This document shows positions 1 through 9,482 of a stretch of DNA of 64,000 bases, one piece after another (positions within the stretch are counted from its first letter, which is position 1; each line of letters starts with the position of its first letter). The notes under the pieces were generated by a model. That model saw only the letters and a list, made by a program, of their open reading frames with translations. It did no database searches and was not told the DNA's origin. The stretch spans positions 5,560,001 to 5,624,000 of the forward strand of contig NC_088710.1 in NCBI RefSeq assembly GCF_963576615.1, written 5' to 3'. This DNA comes from Watersipora subatra (Eukaryota; Bryozoa; Gymnolaemata; Cheilostomatida; Watersiporidae). Position numbers and translations under genes: made by a program.

Positions 1-254
1 GACTATGATTTCAAGAGTGTATAACTACGATTTCCAGGACTTGCGTAGTGCATCAGACGCGAAGCAAGGAACTACTCTCATTCATAAGTAGAGTGAAGGG
101 TTAGCTTTTTGTTAGTCTAATTATACACTGACTGTCTTAAAAGATCCTTCTTGGCTGAGGAGCGATTGGAGATATATGAAATGAGATAGCTAAAAGTGTT
201 ACACGGGTTTTCATTGGAAACAACAAGAAAAAGGAGCCGTTGCAGCTGCATAAA

Positions 255-392
255 GCTCTTAAAGGTTGACTTGCAACAAAATTTACATTACAGTTATTTG
301 GTATCATAAGATTCACCATGTCTTACTCATGTTGTGTTGTAGGTGCAAAATATATGGGAATGTGATTCCAAGCTCTTAAAAGTTAAAAAACG
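255..392 (+). repeat. P/THAP-like fragment, copy 1 (left arm of inverted repeat)
   Basis: From ATG at 318 the frame reads a start like a THAP zinc finger (MSYSCCVVGAKYMGM then stop). In THAP domains the C2CH finger usually opens with C-x(2-4)-C; here the second Cys position is Ala and a stop follows, so it is dead. Copy 2 (1005-1142) and copy 3 (17238-17330) are the same sequence on the other strand. Calling it a first exon of a P-type transposase is inference from the THAP exon found at 16575. Confidence 0.5.
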
Positions 393-1004
393 AACAGTTA
401 ATCGCAGCCACACGAGACCGCTGTAGTTTGGATTCGCTTTCCAAAACGGCTCAAATGGGGCGTAGTGCTTACAGGATGGTTTCTGTTTACACTTTCATGC
501 AACCTCATTCGTCGAAACATTTTCACAAATATACTTCACGCATTCAATAAAACCATGTCTATTGTTCTTACGCGTCTGTTTTATCATCATTGTAATGCTG
601 TCACTTGTATCACCGATATCTTATAACTTACCGTAAAAAATCGATAAAGTTTTTAACTTAGCTCGAAGGAGTACATATCATTGTCTGATAACCATGACGA
701 GCCTGTTGGTTACCTGTGATAATCGAAAAGTGCTGCAAAAACTGTTTGCGAAGTATTGAGTCACGTGATCAGATTACGACTTGACGAATAATGTCAAAAC
801 AAAACTGTAAAGTAGCGAGCATCTATATTTATTACGGGATCTTCGGTAAAACCCGACATGTTTGTCATAAACTAGTGCTATGATAAGTTTTACATTGAGC
901 TTTTTATTGGCCTTTCAATTCACGTGAGAACATCACGTGACAAGATTATAACCAAATTGTAATGACTATGTCAGAGAAATAAAGATATTCCAATCTACGG
1001 CGGC

Positions 1005-1142
1005 TTTTCGTTTTTGAGCTTTTAAGAGCTTGTAATCACATTTCCACGTATTTGACACCTACAACACAACAGAGTAAGACATGGTGAATCTGTTGATACC
1101 AAATAACTGTAATGTGAATTTTGTTGCAAGTCAACCTTTAAG
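1005..1142 (-). repeat. P/THAP-like fragment, copy 2 (right arm of inverted repeat)
   Basis: Reverse complement of copy 1 with scattered substitutions. It shares the string starting with the ATG, the CVVG-encoding codons and the preceding GATTCACC and CAAGTCAACCTTT blocks. It also carries an in-frame stop. Together with copy 1 it makes a roughly 890-base inverted-repeat unit. Confidence 0.5.
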
Positions 1143-1421
1143 CCACCATAGAATAGGGGGACAATGAACATGCATGTACTTGAGTTTCATTGTTAGTCTT
1201 ATTTGATTGTCATGGATTACTCCCACTTTCCTGTGTTTGAGGGTGTCAAAAGCATAAAACAGAGTACGAGGTTTATCTATTTTAATCCCAATTTGCCATC
1301 ATGCAGGTGTTAGTCTGAGTAAACTCCATGCCTTTTCACATTTTCTACAGCCTTTAAGCGCATCATGCTCCGAACTGTCTCGTTTGACTTATTCATATAT
1401 GGCTCTTGTGAACTTACGGTA

Positions 1422-1426
1422 ACAGT
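1422..1426. other. Copia target-site duplication, left copy (ACAGT)
   Basis: ACAGT directly precedes the 5' LTR and recurs at 22189-22193 directly after the 3' LTR. Five base pairs is the usual duplication length for Copia-type integrases. Confidence 0.9.
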
Positions 1427-1676
1427 TTATAGATATATCATTGTCTAGTTCCCACAGTTACATGTTTATATGAACTCATCATGCTTATTCATTGGTTTAT
1501 CTAAACTGTGCTTTATTGCTTTAAGCTTTATTGCTTTATGTGCTTTAAGCTGTGCTTGTGCTGCATACCTTCACAACCCAATATGTAATGCTTGCTCTGT
1601 CTATTGTATCTCAGTTGGTTATGGTATCTTGACAAATAAACTTCTACTCGTTTCCCGCAAACTCCTAATTTTAACA
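1427..1676 (+). repeat. Copia 5' LTR
   Basis: Aligns over its whole length with 21939-22188. It starts TTATAG where the 3' copy has TGATGG, so the canonical TG has mutated in this copy, and it ends in CA. It contains a tandem-like TTTATTGCTTTAAGC stretch near 1510-1550. It overlaps short open frames that have no support as genes. Confidence 0.93.
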
Positions 1677-1690
1677 GGTTATGGGCCCAG
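1677..1690 (+). promoter_or_regulatory. Primer-binding site matching the internal initiator-tRNA-Met half (Copia style)
   Basis: GGTTATGGGCCCAG begins at the first base after the LTR. It is complementary to the anticodon arm of initiator tRNA-Met, not to a tRNA 3' end. Drosophila copia is known to prime from a cleaved initiator tRNA-Met fragment with the same site, so this element probably uses the same unusual priming. Confidence 0.9.
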
Positions 1691-1734
1691 GAGCGTAGTT
1701 GCATTATACACTGTGACAACTATTACAACTTGCT

Positions 1735-2970
1735 ATGGCAGGAATATTAGAAGAAAGACAATCAGTTGACAAATTATTAAGAGAGAATTACAGCACATGG
1801 AAATTTAAATTGAGACATCTGTTAATAGCCAAAGAGCTATGGGGCTATGTAGACAACTCTATAACGAAACCTGGCAGCGAAGCGACAGCTGCAGCGAAGT
1901 CGGATTATCTAAAGAAGTCTAATCAGACTATGTCAATCATCGTACTGTCAGTAAGTGATGATCTACTCTACCTTATAACATCTTGTACGAAACCAAAAGA
2001 TGCTTGGGACACTTGGCAAAAACCCTTCGAGCGTGATACCCTCACTAACAAACTGTTTCTCAAAAAGCGATATTTCAGAGCTACAATGGAAGAAGGGTCA
2101 TCACTAGAGCAACATATGCGATATATGAAGGAATTAGCCGCCAAGCTAGCTGCCATAAATTCTACTGTTGAGGAAAAGGATCAGGTAGTCACGCTATTAG
2201 GTAGTCTGCCTGATAGCTATTCAACCCTTGTAACGGCATTAGAGGCTCGAGTCAATGACATCAACCTTAACTATGTGCAGCAAGCACTCATGACCGAAAA
2301 TCAAAGGCGTAAAGAGAGACGGGCAGTAACAGATGACGCTAGAAATTCTGACTCGGCACTTAAAGCAAGAAATCGTAACTGGCGGAAAAATAGCATCAAT
2401 AAAGAGTCTAATAGAAGGTGCTATGAGTGCAATAGTCCGTTTCACATCAGAAGGTTTTGTCCTAAACTTGAAGGTGATCATAATGCGAAACCAGTCTTGG
2501 AGGCTAAAAATAAAAAGAAGGATGACTGTGCATTCATAATTTCTCATGACAAACCACAGGATGCTTGTTGGCTTATTGATTCCGGGGCTACATCACACAT
2601 GACGTATAACAGAGATCTGTTCAAAACATATAGAACATTGGAAAAACCGCAGAAAGTCAGTCTTGGTGATGGCCACATCCTTGAAGTGGTTGGCATTGGA
2701 AATGTGGAGGTCTTTACTCAGAGGGGTTCAAAATTCAAACCAAACACAATGTATGACGTGCTACATGCACCTCAAATGACAGCAAATCTATTTTCCGTAA
2801 GATCAGCAGCAGATAAAAGCATAATTGTACAATTTGGCCATTCTCGCTGCTGGCTGAAGAATAAGCAAGGAAAAGTACGTGCCACAGGAACAATTCACAA
2901 CAAACTTTTCTATCTGGACACTGCTGACGACACCGTATATCATTTTTCCTCTACAGCAAAGGATAACAAC
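1735..2970 (+). pseudogene. Copia gag and protease (N-terminal part of the interrupted gag-pol)
   Basis: An open frame from ATG 1735. The N-terminal half has the Copia gag pattern (YSTWKFKLRHLL near residue 20, then a helical gag core). A CCHC zinc knuckle C-x2-C-x4-H-x4-C lies near residues 228-241 (CYECNSPFHIRRFC). The aspartic protease site DSGATSHM is near residue 282. At 2963-2970 the frame meets the target duplication and P-element TIR, and it stops 6 bases later, at 2974-2976. The same frame resumes at 19304 with the gag-pre-integrase motif WHQRLGH. Up to the insertion this part has no stop or frameshift, so gag alone could still be made; whether it is expressed is unknown. Confidence 0.85.
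2963..2970. other. P-element target-site duplication, left copy (ATAACAAC)
   Basis: ATAACAAC abuts the 5' TIR and recurs at 19305-19312 after the 3' TIR. An 8-bp duplication is the rule for the P superfamily (also hAT). The Copia codon frame runs cleanly across the duplicated site. Confidence 0.92.
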
Positions 2971-2998
2971 CATTGAGCTCAAAACCCCTGAAATGGCA
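2971..2998 (+). repeat. P-element left terminal inverted repeat
   Basis: Starts CATTGAGCTCAAAACCCC and pairs with the reverse complement of 19277-19304 with four mismatches, all C/T or A/G transitions. Confidence 0.88.
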
Positions 2999-3243
2999 GA
3001 GGTCATTCGCGAGTACAGAAATCCGGCCGACGCCATTTTCAGGTACCGTTTGAGTTAATTTCATCGTGTTCAATGTGAGAAAGAAATCTAATTTTAGATT
3101 TAACAGCTATGGAAGATCACGATTACACCGCTAAATTAAAGGAACAGACTACTGAGATTACAACTAATAATTTATGTAAGAGAGAGAAGGGTGTAGGTGC
3201 ACAGTGCTATTGCTATTCCATGAACTGCAAAAACGCAAGAATG
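2999..3243. other. P-element left interior, unassigned
   Basis: About 245 bases with a 61-codon open frame (3109-3294) that has no recognisable domain and runs into the next element. I see no promoter or gene here. Confidence 0.4.
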
Positions 3244-3567
3244 TACAGTCAAACACGGATAACTCGTCCACGGATAGCTCGAACACATGGTTAATTCGAA
3301 CGGTTTCTTTGGTCCGTTTCCAAGTAATGATAAATTGCTATAGATAACTCGAACTCAACACTGTTAATTCGAACTGTTTTTTTGCCCAACGGCTACCGAA
3401 ACGGTTGTTATCGCTTTAGAAAATCACTTTATTCAAAACCATAGAGGTAAACTTCATCTTTTCGTAATTCATAAGCATCGTTATTACCACCATCGGCAAA
3501 ATATTTTTGTCAACGACTTTTCTAAAAGTTTGGTGAAATTTGATTTATACTGCGATACGATGAATAG

Positions 3568-3698
3568 CACGGGCTAGCCGGGTCACGCGTGCACGGATTT
3601 TCGCCACGCACATACAAAACAAAACTCGCATGTTGTTTTTGTTTTGTATGTGCGTGGCGAAAATCCTTGAGTGCGTGGCGTAACCCAGCTAGCCCGTG
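3568..3698. mobile_element. 131-bp foldback MITE, copy A
   Basis: A long imperfect palindrome that starts CACGGGCTAGC and ends GCTAGCCCGTG, flanked by 8-bp duplications ATGAATAG at 3560-3567 and 3699-3706. The duplication length suggests hAT mobilisation. There is no coding capacity. The arms contain TTTTGTTTTGTATGTGCGTGG and its complement. Confidence 0.82.
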
Positions 3699-3707
3699 AT
3701 GAATAGT

Positions 3708-3750
3708 TTTCCGACGTTGATTCCGTGTTGAATCAACGTCGGAATGTTGA
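3708..3750. repeat. Short perfect hairpin next to the foldback MITE
   Basis: TTCCGACGTTGATT and AATCAACGTCGGAA are inverted copies separated by about 8 bases. It recurs at about 4353-4395 in the duplicated unit. It may be the remnant of another short element. Confidence 0.6.
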
Positions 3751-4212
3751 ATGTTTAAATCGTCTTAAAAATTCTTGTAATTAAACGTATACGTTGTCTG
3801 AGCTACAAAAAAACTATTCATCGTTTGACCTAAACACAGAATACGTGTGTACATTCAATAAGTATCTATTAAAAAAGCGTGAGTGATATACAGTCAAACA
3901 TGGATAACTCGTCCACGGATAGCTCGAACACATGGTTAATTCGAACGGTTTCTTTGGTCCGTTCCCACGTAATGATAAATTGCTATAGATAACTCGAACT
4001 CAACACTGTTAATTCGAACTGTTTTTTTGCCCAACGGCTACCGAAACGGTTGTTATCGCTTTAGAAAATCACTTTATTCAAAGCCATAGAGGTAAACTTC
4101 ATCTTTTCGTAATTCATAAGCGTCGTTATTACCACCATCGGCAAAATATTTTTGTCAACGACTTTTCTAAAAGTTTGGTGAAATTTGATTTATACTGCGA
4201 TACGATGAATAG

Positions 4213-4343
4213 CACGGGCTAGCCGGGTCACGCGTGCAAGGATTTTCGCCACGCACATACAAAACAAAAATCGCATGTTGTTTTTGTTTTGTATGTGCGT
4301 GGCGAAAGTCCTTGAGTGCGTGGCGTAACCCAGCTAGCCCGTG
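4213..4343. mobile_element. 131-bp foldback MITE, copy B (in the duplicated unit)
   Basis: The same element as 3568-3698, flanked by ATGAATAG at 4205-4212 and 4344-4351. It is identical in position within the 645-bp unit, so it is a duplicate rather than an independent insertion. Confidence 0.82.
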
Positions 4344-5025
4344 ATGAATAGTTTTCCGACGTTGATTCCGTGTTGAATCAACGTCGGAATGTTGAATGTT
4401 TAATTCGTCTTAAAAATTCTTGTAATTAAACGTATACGTTGTCTGAGCTACAAAAAAACTATTCATCATTTGACCTAAACACAGAATACGTGTGTACATT
4501 CAATAAGTATCTATTAAAAAAGCGTGAGTGATATAGAATGTACCGTAAAACCTCGTAAAACTTCTAATTGAACTGCCTCGGAGTGTTGCTCTTAACGAAT
4601 CCCAGGTAAAGTAAGGTAATCTGCATAAACTTCAAGAAAAAACGGCAAAGTTGATCGTGGGTAAAACCCCAAAAGAAAAAAATGTCTTTTCTTTTGAGCA
4701 TTCCAACAACGATCAAGTTTTGCCAATGTCAATCTGAAAAACGTCCTGGCAATAACATCACCTCAAACAACAAACCAATCTCAAGTGATAGAAAAATCTC
4801 TATACTTTTTCATGAAAACGTTTTAAACTTTACATTAGAAGCATTCAATTTGAAACAAGCCATTTGTGCTTTTGATTTATATTATAGTTTGTATATGTAC
4901 ATGTATCTACTAATAAATAAGTAAATATATGGACTTGTGACAGTGCTCTGATAACTTAAACGCTCTGATAATTCGAACACTTTTGCTCGGTCCCTTGAAG
5001 TTCGAGTTATCCATGTTTGACTGTA

Positions 5026-5218
5026 CTTTCAAAGGAAAGGGCATGACATTTCACAAGTGAGTCACTTCTACTACTAGTTCTATTACTATTGCTAAAGTCT
5101 ACGACTACTACTAGTTGTGCTACTACTAGTTAGTATTGCCACTAGTTAGTTCTACTACACTAGTTACTGGGTGAGTGAGAGTCGATCAGTGTCTCTACTG
5201 AGTGTACGTGTTTCACTG
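5026..5218. other. Spacer between the two pogo-like elements
   Basis: About 190 bases with simple ACTACTAGT-type repetition around 5068-5160 and no gene. At its right edge GTTTCACTGTA faces the CAGTGAAAC start of the next element, making a perfect palindrome across the junction (about 5208-5233). Confidence 0.5.
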
Positions 5219-5220
5219 TA

Positions 5221-6074
5221 CAGTGAAACACGGATAACTCAAACTTCAAGGGACTGAGCAAAAGTGTTCGAGTTATTAGAGCGTTCAAGTTATCAGGACA
5301 GTCATAAGTGCATGTATTTATCAGTAGATACATGTACATATACAAACTATATATCAATCAAAAGCATAGATTGCTTGTTGCAAGTTAAAGGGTCTCTCGT
5401 GTGAAGTTTTACATATTTTTAATCAAAAAGTATAGATATTTTTCTATCACTTGAGATTTGTTTGCTGCTTTAGGTGATGTGACTGCCAGGACGTTGTCAG
5501 ATTAAAATTGGCAAAACTTGATCGCGGTTAAAAAGCTCAGAAAAAATACATACGTATTTTTTCTGAGCATTGCAACTTGGTAAAAAAATACATACGTATT
5601 TTTCTACCGAGTGTTTTAACCAAGATCAATTTTGCAGTAAGTCAGTTCTTACAGAACTGCTTTACTATTAAAAACCCATTATCAATTTTGCCGATATTAT
5701 TTTAAAGTTATCCAAATTTTACCTCGCTTTTCTTGCTTTCAGAGGGCTTATCGCTAAGCGGATGTTTGGTAAAATTTGATTTTTGCAAACCTTTAGAAAA
5801 GTCCTTAATGGAAATATTTGCCGATGTTGGTAATAACGAGGCCTAAGAACTACTAAAAGTCGATGTTTATCTCTATGACTTGGAATAAAGTGATATTCTA
5901 AAGCGATAGTAACAACCGTCTCGGTAGCCGTTTGGCAAAAAACTGCTCGAGTTAACGGAGTTTCGGTCGAGTTATCTAAAGCCATTTATCATTGCGTGGG
6001 AACGGACCAAGCAAATCCATTCGAGTTAACTATGTCTTCGATATATCCGAGGGCGATTTATCCGAGTTTCACTG
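5221..6074 (-). mobile_element. Non-autonomous pogo/Tigger-like TIR element, second copy in inverted orientation
   Basis: TA duplications at 5219-5220 and 6075-6076. The ends are CAGTGAAACACGGATAACTC and the reverse complement of CAGTGAAACTCGGATAAATC. Its left part matches the reverse complement of the right end of the 3246-5023 element, and its right part matches the reverse complement of that element's left end, but it lacks the foldback insertion and the tandem duplication. An internal hairpin lies near 5515-5640. Confidence 0.82.
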
Positions 6075-6076
6075 TA

Positions 6077-6544
6077 TTTATATTTGAAAAAAAATGCTTG
6101 TCGTGCCCGTAATATTATTTATTGTTGTACCTGGACATAGCTAGCAGTAAGGAGATAAGAGTAATAATCCCACGACCACACGAGCGGAGCGGAAGTGTGG
6201 GAGTTTTATGATAAATGCATGCGCACACAACTTACGAAAATTATTCATCAACAATGAGACGAACCCTCGTCAAGAAATTTCATCAAAAAATTTAAGCATC
6301 GGAATTTAAAGTCGTTAAAGTATAATAACGATACAAAACACATTTAAACCTATTTAAATATGTTACCAAGTCTTTGTAAACCAACGATAGTATCTTAAAA
6401 CTTACCCATCTGATCGGATTGTACACAAATAGACAGATTAATTTGAACGTAAATTGCCACAAAAAGCTTGAAAAGCTCGGTTTAATAAAAGTTAAGACCG
6501 AAAATTGAAACGCCAATAAAGCCGTGCGACCGATTGTAGAACTA
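6077..6544. other. P-element interior, no gene seen
   Basis: About 470 AT-rich bases between the pogo-like and hAT insertions. The only distinctive string is a short GC-rich stretch near 6172-6205. No ORF, splice pattern or repeat was recognised. Confidence 0.4.
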
Positions 6545-6552
6545 TTTAGCAG

Positions 6553-7579
6553 TAGAGATGCCCCGATTCTAAATTCACCAGCCGATTCAGATACCGATCC
6601 GATATACCGATCCTAATTGAAAAATAATCCGATTCAGATACCGATTCAGATCTTTTGTGTTGCATAGATAGTAGCTCATTTTATTATGCAAATACAAACA
6701 TAATGCAAAGAAAACATGAATATTATTGTATTTATTTGTTTGCATTTATGGAAAAAAATATATACATATTCACATACTGACATACCGTGCATGTAGTAAC
6801 AAAACAGTCCATGTTTCTTGTAATTTGTAAATAAAGGTAATTACTGTTAGTGGTACAGTTCTATCTGTAATAACGAAGTCCCTCTTCTATTGTTGGATGA
6901 ACTGCTGTGTTTGTACAAGTTTAGAGCAAATCAATGTTTCTTTTACAAACCGTTAGTGATTCAATTATCTCAGTAAGACGTCTCTGTTCTTCCATCTTTA
7001 TCAATGTAGCCGAGCGTACTGAAGGGGGATTCCCTTGCAATAGATGTTGGAGGACAGGCTACATACCAATACGCCACTGGGGTTACCGTTTTTTGTACAA
7101 TACAAACGATCCATTGTATCGTCAGGATGAAGAGAGTGATGGATAACTTTATGCGTCGACTGTTTAAATTACTTTCGTAATGCTAGTAAATAGAAATATT
7201 ACACTGCGTTCTTGTTTCCCACTTTTGTTATCTTGTTCGTGATTGCTTGCAATAAAACCTATCGCTGTAATTGGGAAATACCACACTTTTTGTTTACGTT
7301 TTGGCTAAAAAGTTTCCTTCGCTGTGTTGATCAGGCTATAGACATGAAATAAATTGTGTGGCAGGCCTGAAATTCATTGAGTAAAAGTAAGAAGCTTACA
7401 GCTGATGATTTTTTATTAGTATAGCAGGCTAAAATACAGTTTTCTGCTAAATGGTTGATCTGTAAAAAGTATCGGAAGGTTCAGATTTTTTGAGAAAAGA
7501 TCGGCCGATACCGATTCAGATACTTGACACTCATATCGGCACCGATACCGATTCCGATACCAAAATCGGGGCAACTCTA
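6553..7579. mobile_element. Non-autonomous hAT-type element
   Basis: The TIRs start TAGAGATGCCCCGATT and, on the other strand, TAGAGTTGCCCCGATTTT, flanked by perfect 8-bp duplications TTTAGCAG at 6545-6552 and 7580-7587. Next to each TIR are clustered CCGATTCAGATACCGA-like repeats in inverse orientation (6580-6650 and 7470-7570), a typical hAT subterminal arrangement. The interior is AT-rich and has no transposase. A 70-codon frame at 6934-7146 shows no domain I recognise. Confidence 0.88.
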
Positions 7580-7587
7580 TTTAGCAG

Positions 7588-7939
7588 TGCGCATTTCACG
7601 ATAAAACCGTGCTCATTTCATCAGTCTATGGCATTTCTCGCTTGTAATCGAATTTATTCGAAGGTTTCTGTAATAAACGTAGACCGTTTGAGGCGTAGAC
7701 CGATTTACAGGTACGAAATTGTGGTACACAGTTTATCAGCCTGTGTTTTTTGTCCAATCACCGAAGGTTTCATTATTTGAAACGTTAACCGAAGTTCTTT
7801 ACAACTTATGTACAAGCTAGGGCCGAACTACAACGCCCCTTCATGACGAGAACATTTTTTATTTTGCTACAGTTTTATACGCGTGAATACTCTTATTCGC
7901 TTTCTGTTAAAGATCGCTTATCAAAACCATTCCACATTC
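7588..7939. other. P-element interior up to the Gypsy insertion, no gene seen
   Basis: About 350 bases. An open frame from 7843 runs into the 5' LTR, but that is the LTR-encoded Pol tail frame read through from the flank, not a gene. Nothing else was recognised. Confidence 0.4.
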
Positions 7940-8602
7940 AACGTGTAATAAAAATGGATGATAAGTACGACACTGAGTTTCTGCCATTGTCGACGCAGAA
8001 CAAAACCCTTGAAATGGAAATGGTGGCCCTGAGAAGGGCTGAGGTGGTTGGTGAGACTACTGGCACTCAGAAATCGATTTTGACTGGTGAGTCCAGTAGC
8101 CCGAGAGGGTCACTGTCGTCCCCGATAGGATCTACCGATGGGCGAATGGTCTTGGACCCCACTTCATGCTTGTAAAAGCGAATGAGCTGTCAATCAGTGT
8201 GTACCCGTAATTGTAGACGTCATAATGCGCAAGAGTTGATGACGTCTTTTCTAAGCCTATAATCCGGCAGCTTCAAATTGCTAACTCAACGGATCTATAT
8301 TACGCTCATCGCAATTCAGACAAATTTGAATAGTCATTTATAAGGCGCACGCTTAACACTTGTTCAATGTAGAGTGTATGTATGTGTGATACTAGCAATT
8401 TTTTTTTATGTTAACCATTTATTACCATATTGTTCTAAGATTTGCATGTTACTATACAAACACACAAAAAATTATTAATACTCGTATTGCGTGATTAGTT
8501 AGTGACAAATGTTATCGTTTTTGTATTCGAAATATGTTATTGTGGAATTGGTTGACCTGATTACTGTGCAGCCAATCAATTTGTGGATTTTTCTTGGGAT
8601 TG

Positions 8603-8673
8603 CTATATAACCTGCCGGTTTGATCATTGTTGGTGTGTTACTGCTTGGTACTGAGAGATATAACACCAATAAA
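8603..8673 (+). promoter_or_regulatory. LTR core promoter and polyadenylation signal (5' copy)
   Basis: CTATATAA is at 8603-8610 and CACCAATAAAG carries AATAAA at 8668-8673. The close spacing is usual for an LTR with a short R region. The copies in the 3' LTR are at about 14891-14898 and 14956-14961. The transcription start was not determined. Confidence 0.65.
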
Positions 8674-8872
8674 GATACTGCGTTCTTTATAATAAGCTCT
8701 GTTTGATTTTCAAAAGCAAATAGGGTATAAAATTCTTGTCACTGTTTCTGCCTTTAGCATTGTGATATTAGCCAGCGTATCATAGCTGCTTTCACTATAA
8801 ATGCTATTGACCGAACATCAAGAATTATTGCGCTTGGCTTGCTAGGGTGTAACAATTGAGAGAAGTCGCCAT

Positions 8873-9378
8873 TGAGTCTGTTTATCGGCTCACTCCCGAG
8901 TCTGTTTATCGGCTCACCCACGAGTCTGTTTATCGGCTCACCCCCGAGTCTGTTTATCGGCTCACCATCGAGTCTGTTTATCGGCTCACCATCGAGTCTG
9001 TTTATCGGCTCACCCACGAGTCTGTTTATCGGCTCGCCATCGAGTCTGTTTATCGGCTCACCATTGAGTCTGTTTATCGGCTCACCATCGAGTCTGCTTA
9101 TCGGCTCACCATCGAGTCTGTTTATCGGCTCGCCCTCGAGTCTGTTTATCGGCTCCCCCACGAGTCTGTTTATCGGCTCACCCCCGAGTCTGTTTATCGG
9201 CTCGCCATCGAGTCTGTTTATCGGCTCACTTCCGAGTCTGTTTATCGGCTCACCCACGAGTCTGTTTATCGGCTCGCCATCGAGTCTGTTTATCGGCTCG
9301 CCATCGAGTCTGTTTATCGGCTCACCCACGAGTCTGTTTATCGACTCGCCCACGAGTCTGTTCATCAACTCATGGAGT
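8873..9378 (+). repeat. 24-bp minisatellite in U5, 21 units (5' LTR)
   Basis: The unit is GAGTCTGTTTATCGGCTCAC plus four variable bases (CATC, CCAC, CCCC, TCCC and others), 21 units with the last one degenerate. The unit length is a multiple of three and free of stops in several frames, so long open frames appear on both strands (ESVYRLTI or SLFIGSPS on plus, EPINRLDG on minus). These are a by-product of the repeat. It lies in the predicted untranslated leader of the genomic RNA, upstream of gag. Confidence 0.93.
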
Positions 9379-9439
9379 TTGCGTGAACTCGCTCTTGAGT
9401 TGGGAGTTGGCTATCCTCAACGACCAGAATTTACTTCAC

Positions 9440-9457
9440 TGGTGGCAGCAGTGGGAT
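9440..9457 (+). promoter_or_regulatory. Gypsy primer-binding site, tRNA-Leu-like
   Basis: TGGTGGCAGCAGTGGGAT starts two bases after the LTR. It is complementary to a tRNA 3' end of the form ATCCCAC-GCTGCC-ACCA, as in tRNA-Leu (AAG/TAG), with at most one mismatch to the tRNAs I remember. Leu assignment is likely, not certain. Confidence 0.75.
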
Positions 9458-9482
9458 TTTCTGGTCCAAAATCAGAGCGAAC

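Larger units (their letters stand above)
1..1421. repeat. Flank of the Copia insertion with P/THAP-like inverted repeats; no host gene seen
   Basis: No credible coding exon is visible. The stretch is built around two inverted copies of one sequence, arms near 255-392 (plus) and 1005-1142 (minus), each containing the start of a THAP-like reading frame, separated by about 610 bases of unrecognised AT-rich sequence. The same sequence is found again at 17238-17330 inside the P element, so this is probably a fragment or MITE of the same P-superfamily family. It ends at the Copia target duplication. Confidence 0.55.
3246..4535 (+). repeat. 645-bp tandem duplication (two units) inside the pogo-like element
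   Basis: Unit 1 is 3246-3890 and unit 2 is 3891-4535. They are nearly identical, with a handful of substitutions (for example ACACGG versus ACATGG at the start). Both contain the same foldback insertion with the same ATGAATAG duplication, so the foldback arrived first and the block was duplicated later. GAATGTA follows unit 2 and also precedes unit 1. Confidence 0.88.
3246..5023 (+). mobile_element. Non-autonomous pogo/Tigger-like TIR element with internal tandem duplication
   Basis: TA target duplications at 3244-3245 and 5024-5025. The ends are CAGTCAAACACGGATAACTC and the reverse complement of CAGTCAAACATGGATAACTC. Subterminal repeats of the type GGATAACTCGAA and TTAATTCGAAC resemble the binding-site arrays of pogo/Tigger elements. 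There is no transposase. A 645-bp block at its left end is present twice in tandem (3246-3890 and 3891-4535), each copy including the TIR and an inserted foldback element. The relative at 5221-6074 lies in the opposite orientation and lacks the duplication. Confidence 0.82.
7944..9438 (+). repeat. Gypsy 5' LTR (1495 bp) with U5 minisatellite
   Basis: Starts TGTAATAAAAATGG and ends TTTACTTCA. TATA-like CTATATAA is at 8603-8610 and AATAAA at 8668-8673. If transcription starts about 30 bases after the TATA box, U3 is about 690 bases, R about 60, and U5 about 740, with the 24-bp array in U5. The first 230 bases repeat the sequence that codes for the C-terminal tail of Pol in the 3' LTR. Confidence 0.93.

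Noticed and set aside
6934-7146. 70-codon frame inside the hAT element
   Set aside because: No BED finger, hAT dimerisation or catalytic motif; chance frame.
8872-9378. CRISPR-like array of regular repeats
   Set aside because: The variable part is only four bases, so there are no spacers. It is a minisatellite in a eukaryotic LTR.
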